This document shows, piece after piece, positions 8,282 to 15,999 of a stretch of 56,396 bases of DNA. The DNA is from Capnocytophaga sp. GTDB lineage: Bacteria; Bacteroidota; Bacteroidia; Flavobacteriales; Flavobacteriaceae. The stretch lies in NCBI RefSeq assembly GCF_030532915.1, contig NZ_JAUNKD010000019.1, positions 1-56,396 on the forward strand, read 5' to 3'. Position 1 is the stretch's first letter. Every line of letters begins with the position of its first letter. The position numbers were made by a program, and so were the translations under genes. A model generated the notes under the pieces. The model was not told where the DNA came from and made no database searches. It saw nothing but the letters and a program-made list of their open reading frames with translations.

Positions 8282-8959
8282 ATGATTGACAAACGAATAT
8301 TAGACGATGATGACATCTTTGGTGACAATCACGCCACAACATCTGCCAAAACACCCTTGCGCCCCGATGCTTTTGACAAGCCGGACGCACAAAAAATAGT
8401 TGAGATAGAGAGCCACGTGCGCCAGATTATGCTCACGTTGGGCTTAGACCTAACCGACGACAGCCTCAAAGGAACGCCTAAACGCGTGGCGAAGATGTTC
8501 GTTGAGGAAATATTTGCAGGTTTGCACCCCAACCGCCGACCTTCGGCTTCCACTTTTGACAATAGTTACCGTTACGGAGAGATGTTAGTGGAGAAGAATA
8601 TCGTGGTGTATTCCACCTGTGAGCACCATTTGTTGCCCATAATCGGGAGAGCGCACGTCGGGTACATCTCTAACGGTAAGGTAATCGGGCTCTCGAAGAT
8701 GAACCGCATCGTTGAGTACTATGCCAAACGACCGCAGGTGCAAGAGCGACTAACCTTGCAAATCGTGCAAGAGATGCAGCAAGCCCTCGGAACCGAGGAT
8801 GTGGCGTGCGTAATTGACGCTAAACACCTCTGCGTGAACTCTCGCGGTATCAAAGATATCGAAAGCAGTACCGTTACTGCCGAGTTTGGCGGTCGATTTA
8901 AAGAATTAGCCCTTCGGAAGGAGTTTTTGGACTATATCAAATTAGAAACCAAATTTTAA
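8282..8959 (+). CDS. folE: GTP cyclohydrolase I
   Basis: Converts GTP to 7,8-dihydroneopterin triphosphate, the entry step for folate, biopterin and (through the PTPS fold) queuosine precursors. The 225-residue protein has the zinc ligands Cys113, His116 and Cys184 (STCEHHLLP and DAKHLCVNSRG) and the GLSKMNRIVEYYAKRPQVQE substrate segment. The first 35 residues are a variable acidic extension. It is followed after 15 bases by a pterin synthase gene on the same strand, so the two very probably form one transcript and act in sequence. Confidence 0.95.
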   Translation: MIDKRILDDDDIFGDNHATTSAKTPLRPDAFDKPDAQKIVEIESHVRQIMLTLGLDLTDDSLKGTPKRVAKMFVEEIFAGLHPNRRPSASTFDNSYRYGEMLVEKNIVVYSTCEHHLLPIIGRAHVGYISNGKVIGLSKMNRIVEYYAKRPQVQERLTLQIVQEMQQALGTEDVACVIDAKHLCVNSRGIKDIESSTVTAEFGGRFKELALRKEFLDYIKLETKF

Positions 8960-8974
8960 GAACCAACCTTTCCG

Positions 8975-9415
8975 ATGGAAGAAGTAACCCCCGAGAACAA
9001 AGCGAACAGGGCAAAGGTCAGCCGAGTAGCCCATTTCAACGCCGCCCATAGGCTGTACAATCCTCAATGGAGCGAGCGGGAAAACCAAAACATATTTGGG
9101 TTGTGTGCCAATCCGCATTATCACGGGCATAACTATGAACTCATCATATCGGTGGAAGGAACCATTGACCCCGAGACAGGCTTCGTGATGGATATGAAAC
9201 GCTTGAAAGACCTCATTGCCGAGCATATCGAAAAGCCATTCGACCATAAAAACCTAAACTTGGAGGTTGCCGAGTTCAAAACACTTAACCCAACAGCCGA
9301 GAACATAGCCGTGGTGATATGGAACAGACTGCGCCGACACTTGCCAAACCACCTGCAACTCGAGGTAGTGGTCTATGAAACGCCCCGAAACTTCGTTACC
9401 TATACCGGAGGTTAG
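8975..9415 (+). CDS. 6-pyruvoyl/6-carboxy-tetrahydropterin synthase family protein
   Basis: Zinc enzyme of the PTPS/QueD fold, 146 residues, acting on the FolE product. Zinc ligands are His25 in FNAAHRL and His50 and His52 in HGHNY; the catalytic cysteine is Cys44. The spacing Cys-x5-His-Gly-His in FGLCANPHYHGHNY resembles the eukaryotic PTPS arrangement and not the Cys-x3-His-Gly-His of E. coli QueD. It could make 6-carboxytetrahydropterin for queuosine, or 6-pyruvoyltetrahydropterin for a biopterin-type cofactor. The name queD is therefore withheld. It is cotranscribed with folE and ends before a strong bidirectional terminator. Confidence 0.88.
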   Translation: MEEVTPENKANRAKVSRVAHFNAAHRLYNPQWSERENQNIFGLCANPHYHGHNYELIISVEGTIDPETGFVMDMKRLKDLIAEHIEKPFDHKNLNLEVAEFKTLNPTAENIAVVIWNRLRRHLPNHLQLEVVVYETPRNFVTYTGG

Positions 9416-9506
9416 TTTCCCAAGGTTTTAAAAAACCGTTTCGGGAGTGTGAAGAAACAGCCGGAGACTTCGCTTCTATGCCTAAACCGGATAAAATACC
9501 TAAATT

Positions 9507-9549
9507 AAATATCCCTTATCAACCTTTTACAGCCTGATAAGGGATATTT
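9507..9549. terminator. Bidirectional terminator between convergent genes
   Basis: Perfect 15-bp stem AAATATCCCTTATCA (9507-9521) with its complement at 9535-9549, and a 13-base loop. It serves the pterin gene on the plus strand and the Big-domain lipoprotein gene on the minus strand. Confidence 0.85.
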
Positions 9550-9583
9550 TATGTTTTAAGAAGTAGCTTTGTGTCTTTGTAGC

Positions 9584-11029
9584 TTAGTCCGTTACGGTTA
9601 CTTTGATGCTACATTCAGTTGGATTTTCATTCTCCAAGCTGTTGGAGTAGCTTGCGCGTAGGGTAAACGTGCCTGTACGGGTTGCTTTTAATACTCCGTC
9701 ACGTACTTCTGCCAAATTACTTGGTTTTTCATCCCTTAAACTAAATCTGATAGTTACATACGGGCTTTGTGACTTACCATTACGTATTGTTTCAACCAGT
9801 TTATCTCCGTTGAAAGTAGTTACCTCCAATTGAAGTGACGTATTTTTCTTTATGGAAAGTTCTCCGTTGTTATCGAGATTGTTAATTTTTAGTTTGGTAA
9901 CCAGCTTAATAGCCTTGATGTTGATGCTGCTTTCCGCTCCGAAGCCATCATTAGCAGTGGCAGTGATGGTTGCTTCACCTTCTTGCAGTACTTCATAGTT
10001 ACCTGATTTATCAATTTTAACAACCGAAGGGTTGCTTGAACGCCACGAAAGTGTGTTATCACTAGCTCCGAACTGCGGGTTAGCCCCTGTAACATCTGCA
10101 TTGAGCTTTCCTTTATGACCTACTTCCGTTTTGAAACTATCTCCGAATATGATTTGTATAGACTGCACGGGGTTTACTGCCCAAATGGTTACTTGTGCCG
10201 ATACCTCACTGCCGTCGGTAGCCTTTGCCGTGATGGTAGCCTTACCGTTCGCAACGTTTGAAACGTGGATATTTCCGTCATTATCTACCCTTACAACACT
10301 TGGATTATCAGATGTCCACGTTAGTTGCTTGTTTGTGGCATTCTCAGGGTGGATTGTGTACTCCAACTTGGCACCTTTCCCGATAGGATATTTCACTTGT
10401 GAACCAAACTCAATACGGTTTACCAATACGTTTTTAGGGCTTACCGCCACGCCCAAAGCCTTTGTAGCCTTTCCGGAAGTAACTGTAACGGTTGCCGTAC
10501 CGGCTGCTTTGGCATTGATAGTGAAAACGTTGTCTTGGGTACTTACCGTAACGATGTTCGTATCTGATGATGTAACTTCAAACTTGGTAACTTTTTCACC
10601 ACTGACAGTAACTTGTTTGTTTTCGCCTTCAAGCATTGTAACGGGCGATTTCTCTGAAAGTTCAATGACGGGTAGCTCTTCCTCTTGGTTTTTAGGGTTT
10701 ACCGACACACTCAAAGCCTTTGTAGCCTTTCCGGAAGTAACTGTAACGGTTGCCGTACCGGCTGCTTTGGCATTGATAGTGAAAACTTTATCTTTGGTAC
10801 TTACCGTAACAATATTCGAATCGGATGTTGTAACTTCAATCTTCTCAACATATTGCCCGCTAACCGTAACTTCTTTGCTTTCGCCTTCAAGCATTGTAAC
10901 GGGTGATTTCTCTGAAAGTTCAATAATTGATATCTTTTCAATAACAATAGGTGCATCTTTCTCTTTGGTTGAACAGGCTACGACAGCCAGAAGTAAGGCA
11001 CAGAGTGCCCAGATTGCATTTTTTCTCAT
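9584..11029 (-). CDS. Lipoprotein with bacterial Ig-like (Big_2-type) repeats
   Basis: Secreted lipoprotein of 481 residues. The start at MRKNAIW gives a classical signal peptide ending in the lipobox AVVAC, with Cys19 as the lipidated residue. Two nearly identical 86-residue beta-sandwich repeats follow (about 27-190), each with SEKSPVTMLEGE and FTINAKAAGTATVTVTSGKATKAL. Then come two more diverged Big_2-like domains containing SDNPSVVRVDNDG and SSNPSVVKIDKSG, and a last beta-rich domain. Such proteins act as surface adhesins or scaffold components; no catalytic motif is visible. The residues after the cysteine (STKEKD) are rich in K, D and E, like the lipoprotein export signals of Capnocytophaga, so surface exposure is plausible. 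A promoter box lies at 11126-11133. Confidence 0.85.
   Translation of the reverse strand: MRKNAIWALCALLLAVVACSTKEKDAPIVIEKISIIELSEKSPVTMLEGESKEVTVSGQYVEKIEVTTSDSNIVTVSTKDKVFTINAKAAGTATVTVTSGKATKALSVSVNPKNQEEELPVIELSEKSPVTMLEGENKQVTVSGEKVTKFEVTSSDTNIVTVSTQDNVFTINAKAAGTATVTVTSGKATKALGVAVSPKNVLVNRIEFGSQVKYPIGKGAKLEYTIHPENATNKQLTWTSDNPSVVRVDNDGNIHVSNVANGKATITAKATDGSEVSAQVTIWAVNPVQSIQIIFGDSFKTEVGHKGKLNADVTGANPQFGASDNTLSWRSSNPSVVKIDKSGNYEVLQEGEATITATANDGFGAESSINIKAIKLVTKLKINNLDNNGELSIKKNTSLQLEVTTFNGDKLVETIRNGKSQSPYVTIRFSLRDEKPSNLAEVRDGVLKATRTGTFTLRASYSNSLENENPTECSIKVTVTD
10443..10958 (-). repeat. In-frame 258-bp tandem duplication inside the Ig-like gene
   Basis: Two adjacent units offset by 258 bp (86 codons). 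A run of 75 bases at 10454-10528 is identical to 10712-10786. The flanks of each unit differ at scattered positions, which suggests recent duplication or local gene conversion. Outer unit boundaries are approximate. Confidence 0.85.
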
Positions 11030-11125
11030 TTGTTTTATATTTAAGTAATCTTTATTATCCTGCTTTTGCGTGTCGGAATTCCCAAGTAGGGAAATCGCTA
11101 TTTTCCTTCGTGTGGAAAAAGTGCG

Positions 11126-11133
11126 CAAAGGTA
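11126..11133 (-). promoter_or_regulatory. Bacteroidota -7 box for the Ig-like lipoprotein
   Basis: TACCTTTG on the minus strand, 96 bases upstream of the lipoprotein start. It supports the MRKNAIW start, because a longer frame would begin at the promoter itself. Confidence 0.6.
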
Positions 11134-11212
11134 CGAAAAATAACCGGCTTTCAGCCCTTTTAAGAAAAGTTTGTGAAACAAATAACCTTCCTTTAAGAAG
11201 CCGAAGTTACCT

Positions 11213-12031
11213 TTATCTGACCCACTTTTCCATCTGTGACTGCAATTTATAAGCCTCCGCTGCCGCTTTTTCAGCAAAATCACTACCCGAAGATGCAAAA
11301 AGTATGCCACGAGAGGAGTTTATCAGTAGTCCGATATCCTCATTGATGCCGTATTTGCATACCTCATCAAGGCTACCGCCCTGTGCGCCAACACCCGGAA
11401 CAAGCAAAAAATGCTTCGGAATTATTTTCCGAACTGCTTGCAGATAGCTTGCCTTGGTAGCACCTACCACATACATCAGGTTTTGAGCATTCTTCCACCC
11501 CTGTGAAGTGGTCAATACCTCTTTGTAAAGCTCCCTTTGACCTTCCTGAATTAGCTTCGTTTGGAAATCAAAAGCCCCTTCATTAGAGGTAAGTGCCAGC
11601 AGTATGGTTACTTTATCAGCAAACGACAGAAAAGGTTCCACCGAGTCTTTCCCCATATAGGGCGCAACCGTAACGCTGTCAAAATTCATATCTTCAAAAA
11701 AGGCTTTTGCATACATTGAAGACGTATTTCCGATATCACCCCGCTTAGCATCGGCTATGGTGAACATATCCGGATAAGTTTCCTTAATATACCTTACGGT
11801 ACGGTCAAGTGCTGTCCAGCCTTTTATTCCGTAGGCTTCATAGAATGCTGTATTGGGTTTGTAAGCCACGCAGTAGGGTGCGGTGGCATCGATAATGGCT
11901 TTGTTAAAGGCAAAGATAGGGCAATCGGCATCTAAAAGGTGCTTCGGAATTTTTTGCAAATCCACATCAAGTCCCACACATAAAAACGATTTCTTTCGGC
12001 GAATGACTTCAATTAGTTTTGAAATGGTCAT
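11213..12031 (-). CDS. pyrF: Orotidine 5'-phosphate decarboxylase (type 2)
   Basis: Last step of UMP synthesis: OMP to UMP plus CO2, in the cytosol. The 272-residue length fits the longer type 2 family. The active-site signature DAKRGD places Asp94, Lys96 and Asp99 as the catalytic residues, with Lys58 in YKPN and the phosphate-binding PGVGAQGG loop near the C-terminus. It begins 30 bases after the stop of the DUF6261 gene and probably shares its transcript, since no closer TAnnTTTG box was found. Confidence 0.94.
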   Translation of the reverse strand: MTISKLIEVIRRKKSFLCVGLDVDLQKIPKHLLDADCPIFAFNKAIIDATAPYCVAYKPNTAFYEAYGIKGWTALDRTVRYIKETYPDMFTIADAKRGDIGNTSSMYAKAFFEDMNFDSVTVAPYMGKDSVEPFLSFADKVTILLALTSNEGAFDFQTKLIQEGQRELYKEVLTTSQGWKNAQNLMYVVGATKASYLQAVRKIIPKHFLLVPGVGAQGGSLDEVCKYGINEDIGLLINSSRGILFASSGSDFAEKAAAEAYKLQSQMEKWVR

Positions 12032-12061
12032 AATAATACAATCTACTGGTTTAGTGCTTAC

Positions 12062-12847
12062 TTAATTGCTCTCGGTCATTTCGTTACTACCCTCAATATC
12101 TGCTGAACTGCTTATGGATTTGTTGCTATTAGCCTGAGCTAAGCGTTGTTTATTTGCAGAAATCGTCTCGGCAATCAATCCGTTGAGTAAATCGATGAAT
12201 TTTTTACTCTCGGCAGACTGTTGTAGCAGGTAAGTGGCGTATGCACACTTACTGATGTACTTATAGAGTGCATTGGCTTCACGCCGTACTTTATTGGTGT
12301 TAATTAAGGCATTGGTAAGCTTGTCTTCCCGTCTTCCAGAAACGTGCTTTTGGTAGTTTTTATTGGCTTCTTCAAGTGCCTCGATAGTCTTTTCAAAGCC
12401 GATGATGCTTGCGTAAGGCGCCAGATTAGGCTTACGGATGTCGATAAGCAAGCCGGTAATGGCATTTGTTTTCTGGCGGGTAGGGATGCTTTGAATCCCA
12501 ATATAGTTTTTTAGGTTTATGTATAAGATATCGGCAGCTTCCTTACGTTTCGGGTCGATGTTGTTGCGTTCAACACGAAGAACGGACATTAGGTACACAA
12601 TGTACTTGCTTCGTTCTTTGTCATAATCGGCAATCTTGGGGGTTTCGGTACTAAAACGTGTCTGTTTCGTAGCTTCGGTAAGGTCATTGAGGAAGCCTTT
12701 CATTGAAGTGATAACACTTTCCTCTACATTGATAGCCTCAGGGGTAGTTTCCTTAATCAAACCAAGTAAGGTTTCAACAAACTGAGCATACTCCAAATTG
12801 TTTAGAGAGTCTAATGTGATAGACTTGATGTTTAAGATATTTTTCAT
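12062..12847 (-). CDS. DUF6261 family protein, function unknown
   Basis: All-helical-looking protein of 261 residues that resembles the DUF6261 family of Bacteroidota. There is no signal peptide, membrane segment or catalytic motif. The pattern is amphipathic helices: an N-terminal half with a charged centre (KERSKYIVYLMSVLRVER), a central RKPNLAPYASIIGF segment, a helix rich in Lys/Arg/Asn (KNYQKHVSGRREDKL), and a low-complexity Ser/Asn/Glu tail. It lies between prfA and pyrF, with its own promoter box at 12880-12887. The intergenic DNA upstream is full of degenerate 21-22 bp repeats. No function is proposed; the family call is from general resemblance. Confidence 0.7.
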   Translation of the reverse strand: MKNILNIKSITLDSLNNLEYAQFVETLLGLIKETTPEAINVEESVITSMKGFLNDLTEATKQTRFSTETPKIADYDKERSKYIVYLMSVLRVERNNIDPKRKEAADILYINLKNYIGIQSIPTRQKTNAITGLLIDIRKPNLAPYASIIGFEKTIEALEEANKNYQKHVSGRREDKLTNALINTNKVRREANALYKYISKCAYATYLLQQSAESKKFIDLLNGLIAETISANKQRLAQANSNKSISSSADIEGSNEMTESN

Positions 12848-12879
12848 AAGAACACTTTTTTTGGGTTATTTTTAGATGA

Positions 12880-12887
12880 CAAACGTA
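12880..12887 (-). promoter_or_regulatory. Bacteroidota -7 box for DUF6261-pyrF
   Basis: TACGTTTG on the minus strand, 33 bases upstream of the DUF6261 start. Confidence 0.6.
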
Positions 12888-13009
12888 CAAAAATAGTTTT
12901 ATAATAGCAATAAGTTTAACGAAAGATTAACATTTGAGGTGTTTTGTGATGGGGAATATGCTTTTAAAAGTAACCTAATTAGGCTTTAAGTGCTTAAATG
13001 TAGTTCGAT

Positions 13010-13245
13010 ATAACTTCTAAATATACCTGTGAGTTGTTAAAATATTATTCCTATCTTTTAGGAAGGAATACTAAACTGCCTTAATGTAGTTTCCTTATTC
13101 TTAGGAAGGATACTTTTTGTTAGTAAAGTTTGAAAGATATAACTTAGGAATATAACTTTGGGTACTTAAAAGTGCTTTCTGAATATTTAGGAATGTGACT
13201 TTGTCTATATTGGCTTAGGTGACTAACTATTATGAATGTATTTTT
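13010..13245. repeat. Degenerate ~21.5-bp tandem repeat array, 43-bp dimer period (array A)
   Basis: About ten units of a diverged repeat with core TTAGGAAnnTAnCTTTG. Unit starts fall near 13015, 13037, 13058, 13081, 13101, 13120, 13144, 13166, 13187 and 13215. Units with an intact GGAA alternate with weaker ones (TTAATGTAGTTT, TTAGTAAAGTTTG, TTAAAAGTGCTTT). The GGAA starts at 13061, 13104, 13147 and 13190 are exactly 43 bases apart. The 461-base gap (12848-13308) has no gene; besides the array it holds the DUF6261 promoter box and the prfA terminator. Confidence 0.7.
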
Positions 13246-13249
13246 AGAT

Positions 13250-13284
13250 ATAAAAAGCCCGCTTGCAAGGTTATTGCAAGCGGG
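13250..13284 (-). terminator. prfA terminator
   Basis: Perfect 11-bp GC-rich stem CCCGCTTGCAA (13258-13268) with 13274-13284 and a 5-base loop. Read on the minus strand it ends in GCTTTTTATA, 25 bases after the prfA stop. It separates prfA from the DUF6261-pyrF unit. Confidence 0.85.
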
Positions 13285-13308
13285 TTCTTTTAAGTGGAAT
13301 ATGAGATA

Positions 13309-14382
13309 TTAGAAAACATCACTTTCTTTGAGCTTCTCGGTGTTTTCGGCGAGTTGCAGTTCGTCAATCAAGCGCTGTACGTCGCCATTGATAACATTCT
13401 GCAAATCGTATAATGTAAGCCCGATACGATGGTCGGTAACGCGCCCTTGCGGATAATTATAGGTGCGAATCTTGGCACTGCGGTCACCGCTTGAAACCAT
13501 ACTCTTACGAAGCGCGGAGTCGGCTTCCATTTTTTTGGCTAATTCCATTTCGTAGAGTCGTGAACGAAGCACTTTCAGAGCTTTATCAAGGTTTTTGTGT
13601 TGTGACTTTTCGTCCTGACAGCGAACCTCGATGCCCGTAGGTATGTGCTGCAACTGTATAGCTGAATATGTGGTGTTCACGGACTGCCCTCCGGGACCTG
13701 TGGAGGTCGTTCTGATGATTTTAACGTCTGCCATATCCAGTTCCACGTCAAATTCTTCGGCTTCGGGGAGTACCATCACGGTCGCCGCCGAGGTGTGCAC
13801 CCGCCCTTGGGTCTCGGTCTGCGGTACCCGCTGCACCCTGTGAACGCCTGCTTCGAACTTCAACGTGCCATAGACGTTATCTCCGGTAACCTCAAAGATG
13901 ATTTCTTTGTACCCACCCGAAGTTCCTTCGTTAAAATCCATCACTGAAGTGTTCCAACCTTTTGATTGGCAGTACTTGGTGTACATTCGGTAAAGGTCGC
14001 CGGCAAAGATTGACGCCTCGTCGCCCCCTGTGCCGGCACGGATTTCCATCACGGCGTTCTTGGCATCTTCGGGGTCTTTGGGTATGAGCATAAATCGGAT
14101 GTCTTCTTCGAGCTTTGGTAGCTTTTCTTTGGCTTCTTCGAGTTGCATTTTTGCCATTTCTACCATTTCGGGGTCAGACTCGCTGGCTATGATTTCTTCG
14201 GCTTCACTGATGTTTCCGGTGATGATGATGTACTCTTCCCGCTTGTCAATGAGTTCTTTTAGTTCTTTGTACTCTTTATTTAGCTGAATGTACCGCTTTT
14301 GGTCGGCAATGATGTCCGGTTGAATGATAAGGTCGGATACTTCATCAAACTTTTGTTTTACGATATTTAGTCTGTCAAGCAT
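13309..14382 (-). CDS. prfA: Peptide chain release factor 1
   Basis: Class I release factor of 357 residues that reads UAA and UAG and triggers peptide release. The GGQ catalytic tripeptide is at 231-233 within TGPGGQSVN, and the RF1-type anticodon tripeptide PxT is present as Pro187-Gln-Thr189 in [12 protein letters not shown]2 would have SPF here, so the RF1 call is firm. The first 110 residues form the helical N-terminal domain. It has its own promoter box (14425-14432) and a strong terminator (13250-13284), so it appears monocistronic. Confidence 0.96.
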   Translation of the reverse strand: MLDRLNIVKQKFDEVSDLIIQPDIIADQKRYIQLNKEYKELKELIDKREEYIIITGNISEAEEIIASESDPEMVEMAKMQLEEAKEKLPKLEEDIRFMLIPKDPEDAKNAVMEIRAGTGGDEASIFAGDLYRMYTKYCQSKGWNTSVMDFNEGTSGGYKEIIFEVTGDNVYGTLKFEAGVHRVQRVPQTETQGRVHTSAATVMVLPEAEEFDVELDMADVKIIRTTSTGPGGQSVNTTYSAIQLQHIPTGIEVRCQDEKSQHKNLDKALKVLRSRLYEMELAKKMEADSALRKSMVSSGDRSAKIRTYNYPQGRVTDHRIGLTLYDLQNVINGDVQRLIDELQLAENTEKLKESDVF

Positions 14383-14424
14383 TTTATTGTGTTTAAATGT
14401 TTGTTATGTTTATAAAAAGTGGCG

Positions 14425-14432
14425 CAAAGATA
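14425..14432 (-). promoter_or_regulatory. Bacteroidota -7 box for prfA
   Basis: TATCTTTG on the minus strand, 43 bases upstream of the prfA start. Confidence 0.65.
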
Positions 14433-14591
14433 ACAAAAACGCATTGTAAATAACCTTTGTATTTATTGTTTTCGATGCTTAAGAGCTTTGTAGCCGGTGT
14501 TGGTTGTGTAATTACCCTGCTTTTAGCGTTTTGAAACGATCGTCGGATGTTTGTTTTGATGCCTTTTTAAGGGTTAAAGTTCTGTTCATAA

Positions 14592-14741
14592 GTTGGCATT
14601 TGCTTTTTCAGTGCCTTTGAATTACGCTTGTATTATTTAGGAAGCTAACTTTGTATAGGCTGAAATTGCTCTTGTGTCCTTTCGGAACGATACTTTGACT
14701 TCCTGAAATTTGATTCTAATTTTTATGAACCTACCTTTGTT
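14592..14741. repeat. Degenerate ~21.5-bp tandem repeat array, 43-bp dimer period (array B)
   Basis: Same family as the array at 13010-13245. The word TGAA(A)TT recurs at 14618, 14661 and 14704, exactly 43 bases apart. Between these lie GGAA at 14640 and 14684 and TGAA at 14726, heading TTAGGAAGCTAACTTTG, TCGGAACGATACTTTG and TATGAACCTACCTTTG. Weaker units may reach back to about 14545. The 389-base gap between aat and prfA contains no gene and otherwise only the prfA promoter box. Confidence 0.7.
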
Positions 14742-14771
14742 GGGTTGTTAGCCCATTTTTGAATCGTTATT

Positions 14772-15428
14772 TTATGGATTGATAGGGTAGGGGCTTGTGT
14801 TGTTATTTACGATAGCCAAGAAATCACGCCTCGGGATGTGTTCAGCACCCAGTTTTTCGAGATAATCGCTATGCACTTGGCAGTCGATAAGCTCAAGTTG
14901 CGGGTTTTCTTGCACAAAAGAGATGAATCCGTATTGTGAAGCGTTATTTTCTTTGCTAAACATACTCTCTCCGCAAAATAGGTTGCCTACCTTTATACCG
15001 TACAAACCACCTACGAGTGTACCTTCTTTCCAAACTTCAACCGATTGGGCGTACCCCATTTGATGTAGTTCGGCATACTTTTGCATCATTTCGGGGTGTA
15101 TCCACGTGCCGTCTTGGTCTTTCCGAGTGATGCGGGCGCAGTTTGTAATCACTTCCTCAAAGCATTGGTTGTACGTAACTTGGTAGGGTTTCTTACGGAA
15201 CATCCTTCGCATATGTTTAGATATGTGTAGCTTCTGAGGGAACAGTACAAAGCGCGGGTCGGGTGACCACCACAAGATGGGGTCATCTTCGTTATACCAC
15301 GGGAAAATGCCCTTGTGATAGGCTTCGAGCAACCTTTCAGTGGTCAACGTAAAGTTATATGCCACAATTCCTTCTGCCGAGGCAAGCTCAGGAGAAGGAA
15401 AAGGGGTTTTATCTTCTAAATAAATCAA
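14772..15428 (-). CDS. aat: Leucyl/phenylalanyl-tRNA--protein transferase
   Basis: Adds Leu or Phe to N-terminal Lys or Arg of proteins, making them N-degron substrates of ClpS/ClpAP. The 218-residue cytosolic protein has the family hallmarks GIFPWYNEDDPILWWSPDPR (35-54), KKPYQVTYNQCFEEVI, TWIHPEM, and YGIKVGNLFCGESMFS. The start lies 2 bases after the stop of the DUF3127 gene, so translation is very likely coupled and both use the promoter box at 15950-15957. Confidence 0.95.
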   Translation of the reverse strand: MIYLEDKTPFPSPELASAEGIVAYNFTLTTERLLEAYHKGIFPWYNEDDPILWWSPDPRFVLFPQKLHISKHMRRMFRKKPYQVTYNQCFEEVITNCARITRKDQDGTWIHPEMMQKYAELHQMGYAQSVEVWKEGTLVGGLYGIKVGNLFCGESMFSKENNASQYGFISFVQENPQLELIDCQVHSDYLEKLGAEHIPRRDFLAIVNNNTSPYPINP

Positions 15429-15430
15429 CC

Positions 15431-15919
15431 TTAGAATGGTAAATCGTCAAAATCTTCGTTATTTGTTTGTTGCGTAGTTTGGAAACCGCCCGCCGGAGGT
15501 GGTGCCTGTTGGTAGGCTTGCTGTGGCGGATAAGGTTGCTGATAGGGCTGCTGTGGCGGGTAGCCCTGTTGAAACTGCTGCGGAGGCATCATTTGCTGTG
15601 GCGGGTACTGTTGGAAGCCTTGCGGTTGTTGCTGGTACTGGGCTTCCAAGTCCTCAATGCGCCATCCTTGTAACGAGTTGAAGTACTTAGCCTCTCCCTG
15701 TGGGTTAATCCACTCTCTTCCACGTACATTAAAGCTTATTTTTACCAATTGCCCAATGCGGAAAGTATCAAGCAAGGCACATTTATCTTGGGTAAATTCA
15801 AAGATAATGAACTGTGGGTATTGTTCCTCAGTGGTGATGACAACCTCTCGCTTTTGAAAGCCATTCGCCCCAAAGGTTTGGATGGCAGAAATGTGTTTTA
15901 TACGTCCTTGTAATTCCAT
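15431..15919 (-). CDS. DUF3127 protein with SSB-like acidic C-terminal tip
   Basis: Protein of 162 residues. The first ~92 residues form a beta-rich DUF3127-type domain that looks OB-fold-like (FNVRGREWINPQGEAKYFNSLQGW). A linker of about 55 residues made almost only of Gln, Pro, Tyr and Gly with QQPYPPQQ repeats follows. The last residues NNEDFDDLPF closely resemble the conserved tail of single-stranded DNA-binding protein (DFDDDIPF), which docks DNA repair and replication partners. This layout is the same as SSB: OB fold, flexible linker, acidic tip. DNA binding is inferred and not shown by a motif. It is the first gene of a pair with aat. Confidence 0.8.
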   Translation of the reverse strand: MELQGRIKHISAIQTFGANGFQKREVVITTEEQYPQFIIFEFTQDKCALLDTFRIGQLVKISFNVRGREWINPQGEAKYFNSLQGWRIEDLEAQYQQQPQGFQQYPPQQMMPPQQFQQGYPPQQPYQQPYPPQQAYQQAPPPAGGFQTTQQTNNEDFDDLPF

Positions 15920-15949
15920 ATTCTTATGAGTTTTGCAAACTGAATTTCA

Positions 15950-15957
15950 CAAAAGTA
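15950..15957 (-). promoter_or_regulatory. Bacteroidota -7 box for DUF3127-aat
   Basis: TACTTTTG on the minus strand, matching TAnnTTTG, 31 bases upstream of the DUF3127 start. Confidence 0.65.
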
Positions 15958-15999
15958 ATACTTTAAATTGAAAAATCGGGTATGTTTTGGTTTAATTTT

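Noticed and set aside
10131-11048. 305-codon open frame on the plus strand
   Set aside because: It is antisense to the Ig-like lipoprotein gene. The opposite strand has a lipobox, repeated domains and a promoter, and the plus-strand product shows only hydrophobic low-complexity repeats mirroring the duplication.
11160-11212. Possible fourth copy of the 22-bp repeat (AAATAACCTTCC and AAGTTACCTTTA)
   Set aside because: Two loosely similar words about 22 bases apart only; too weak to call, and partly explained by the promoter-box consensus.
12848-14771. CRISPR array
   Set aside because: The 21-22 bp units are degenerate and contiguous, with no constant repeat and unique spacers, and no cas genes are present.
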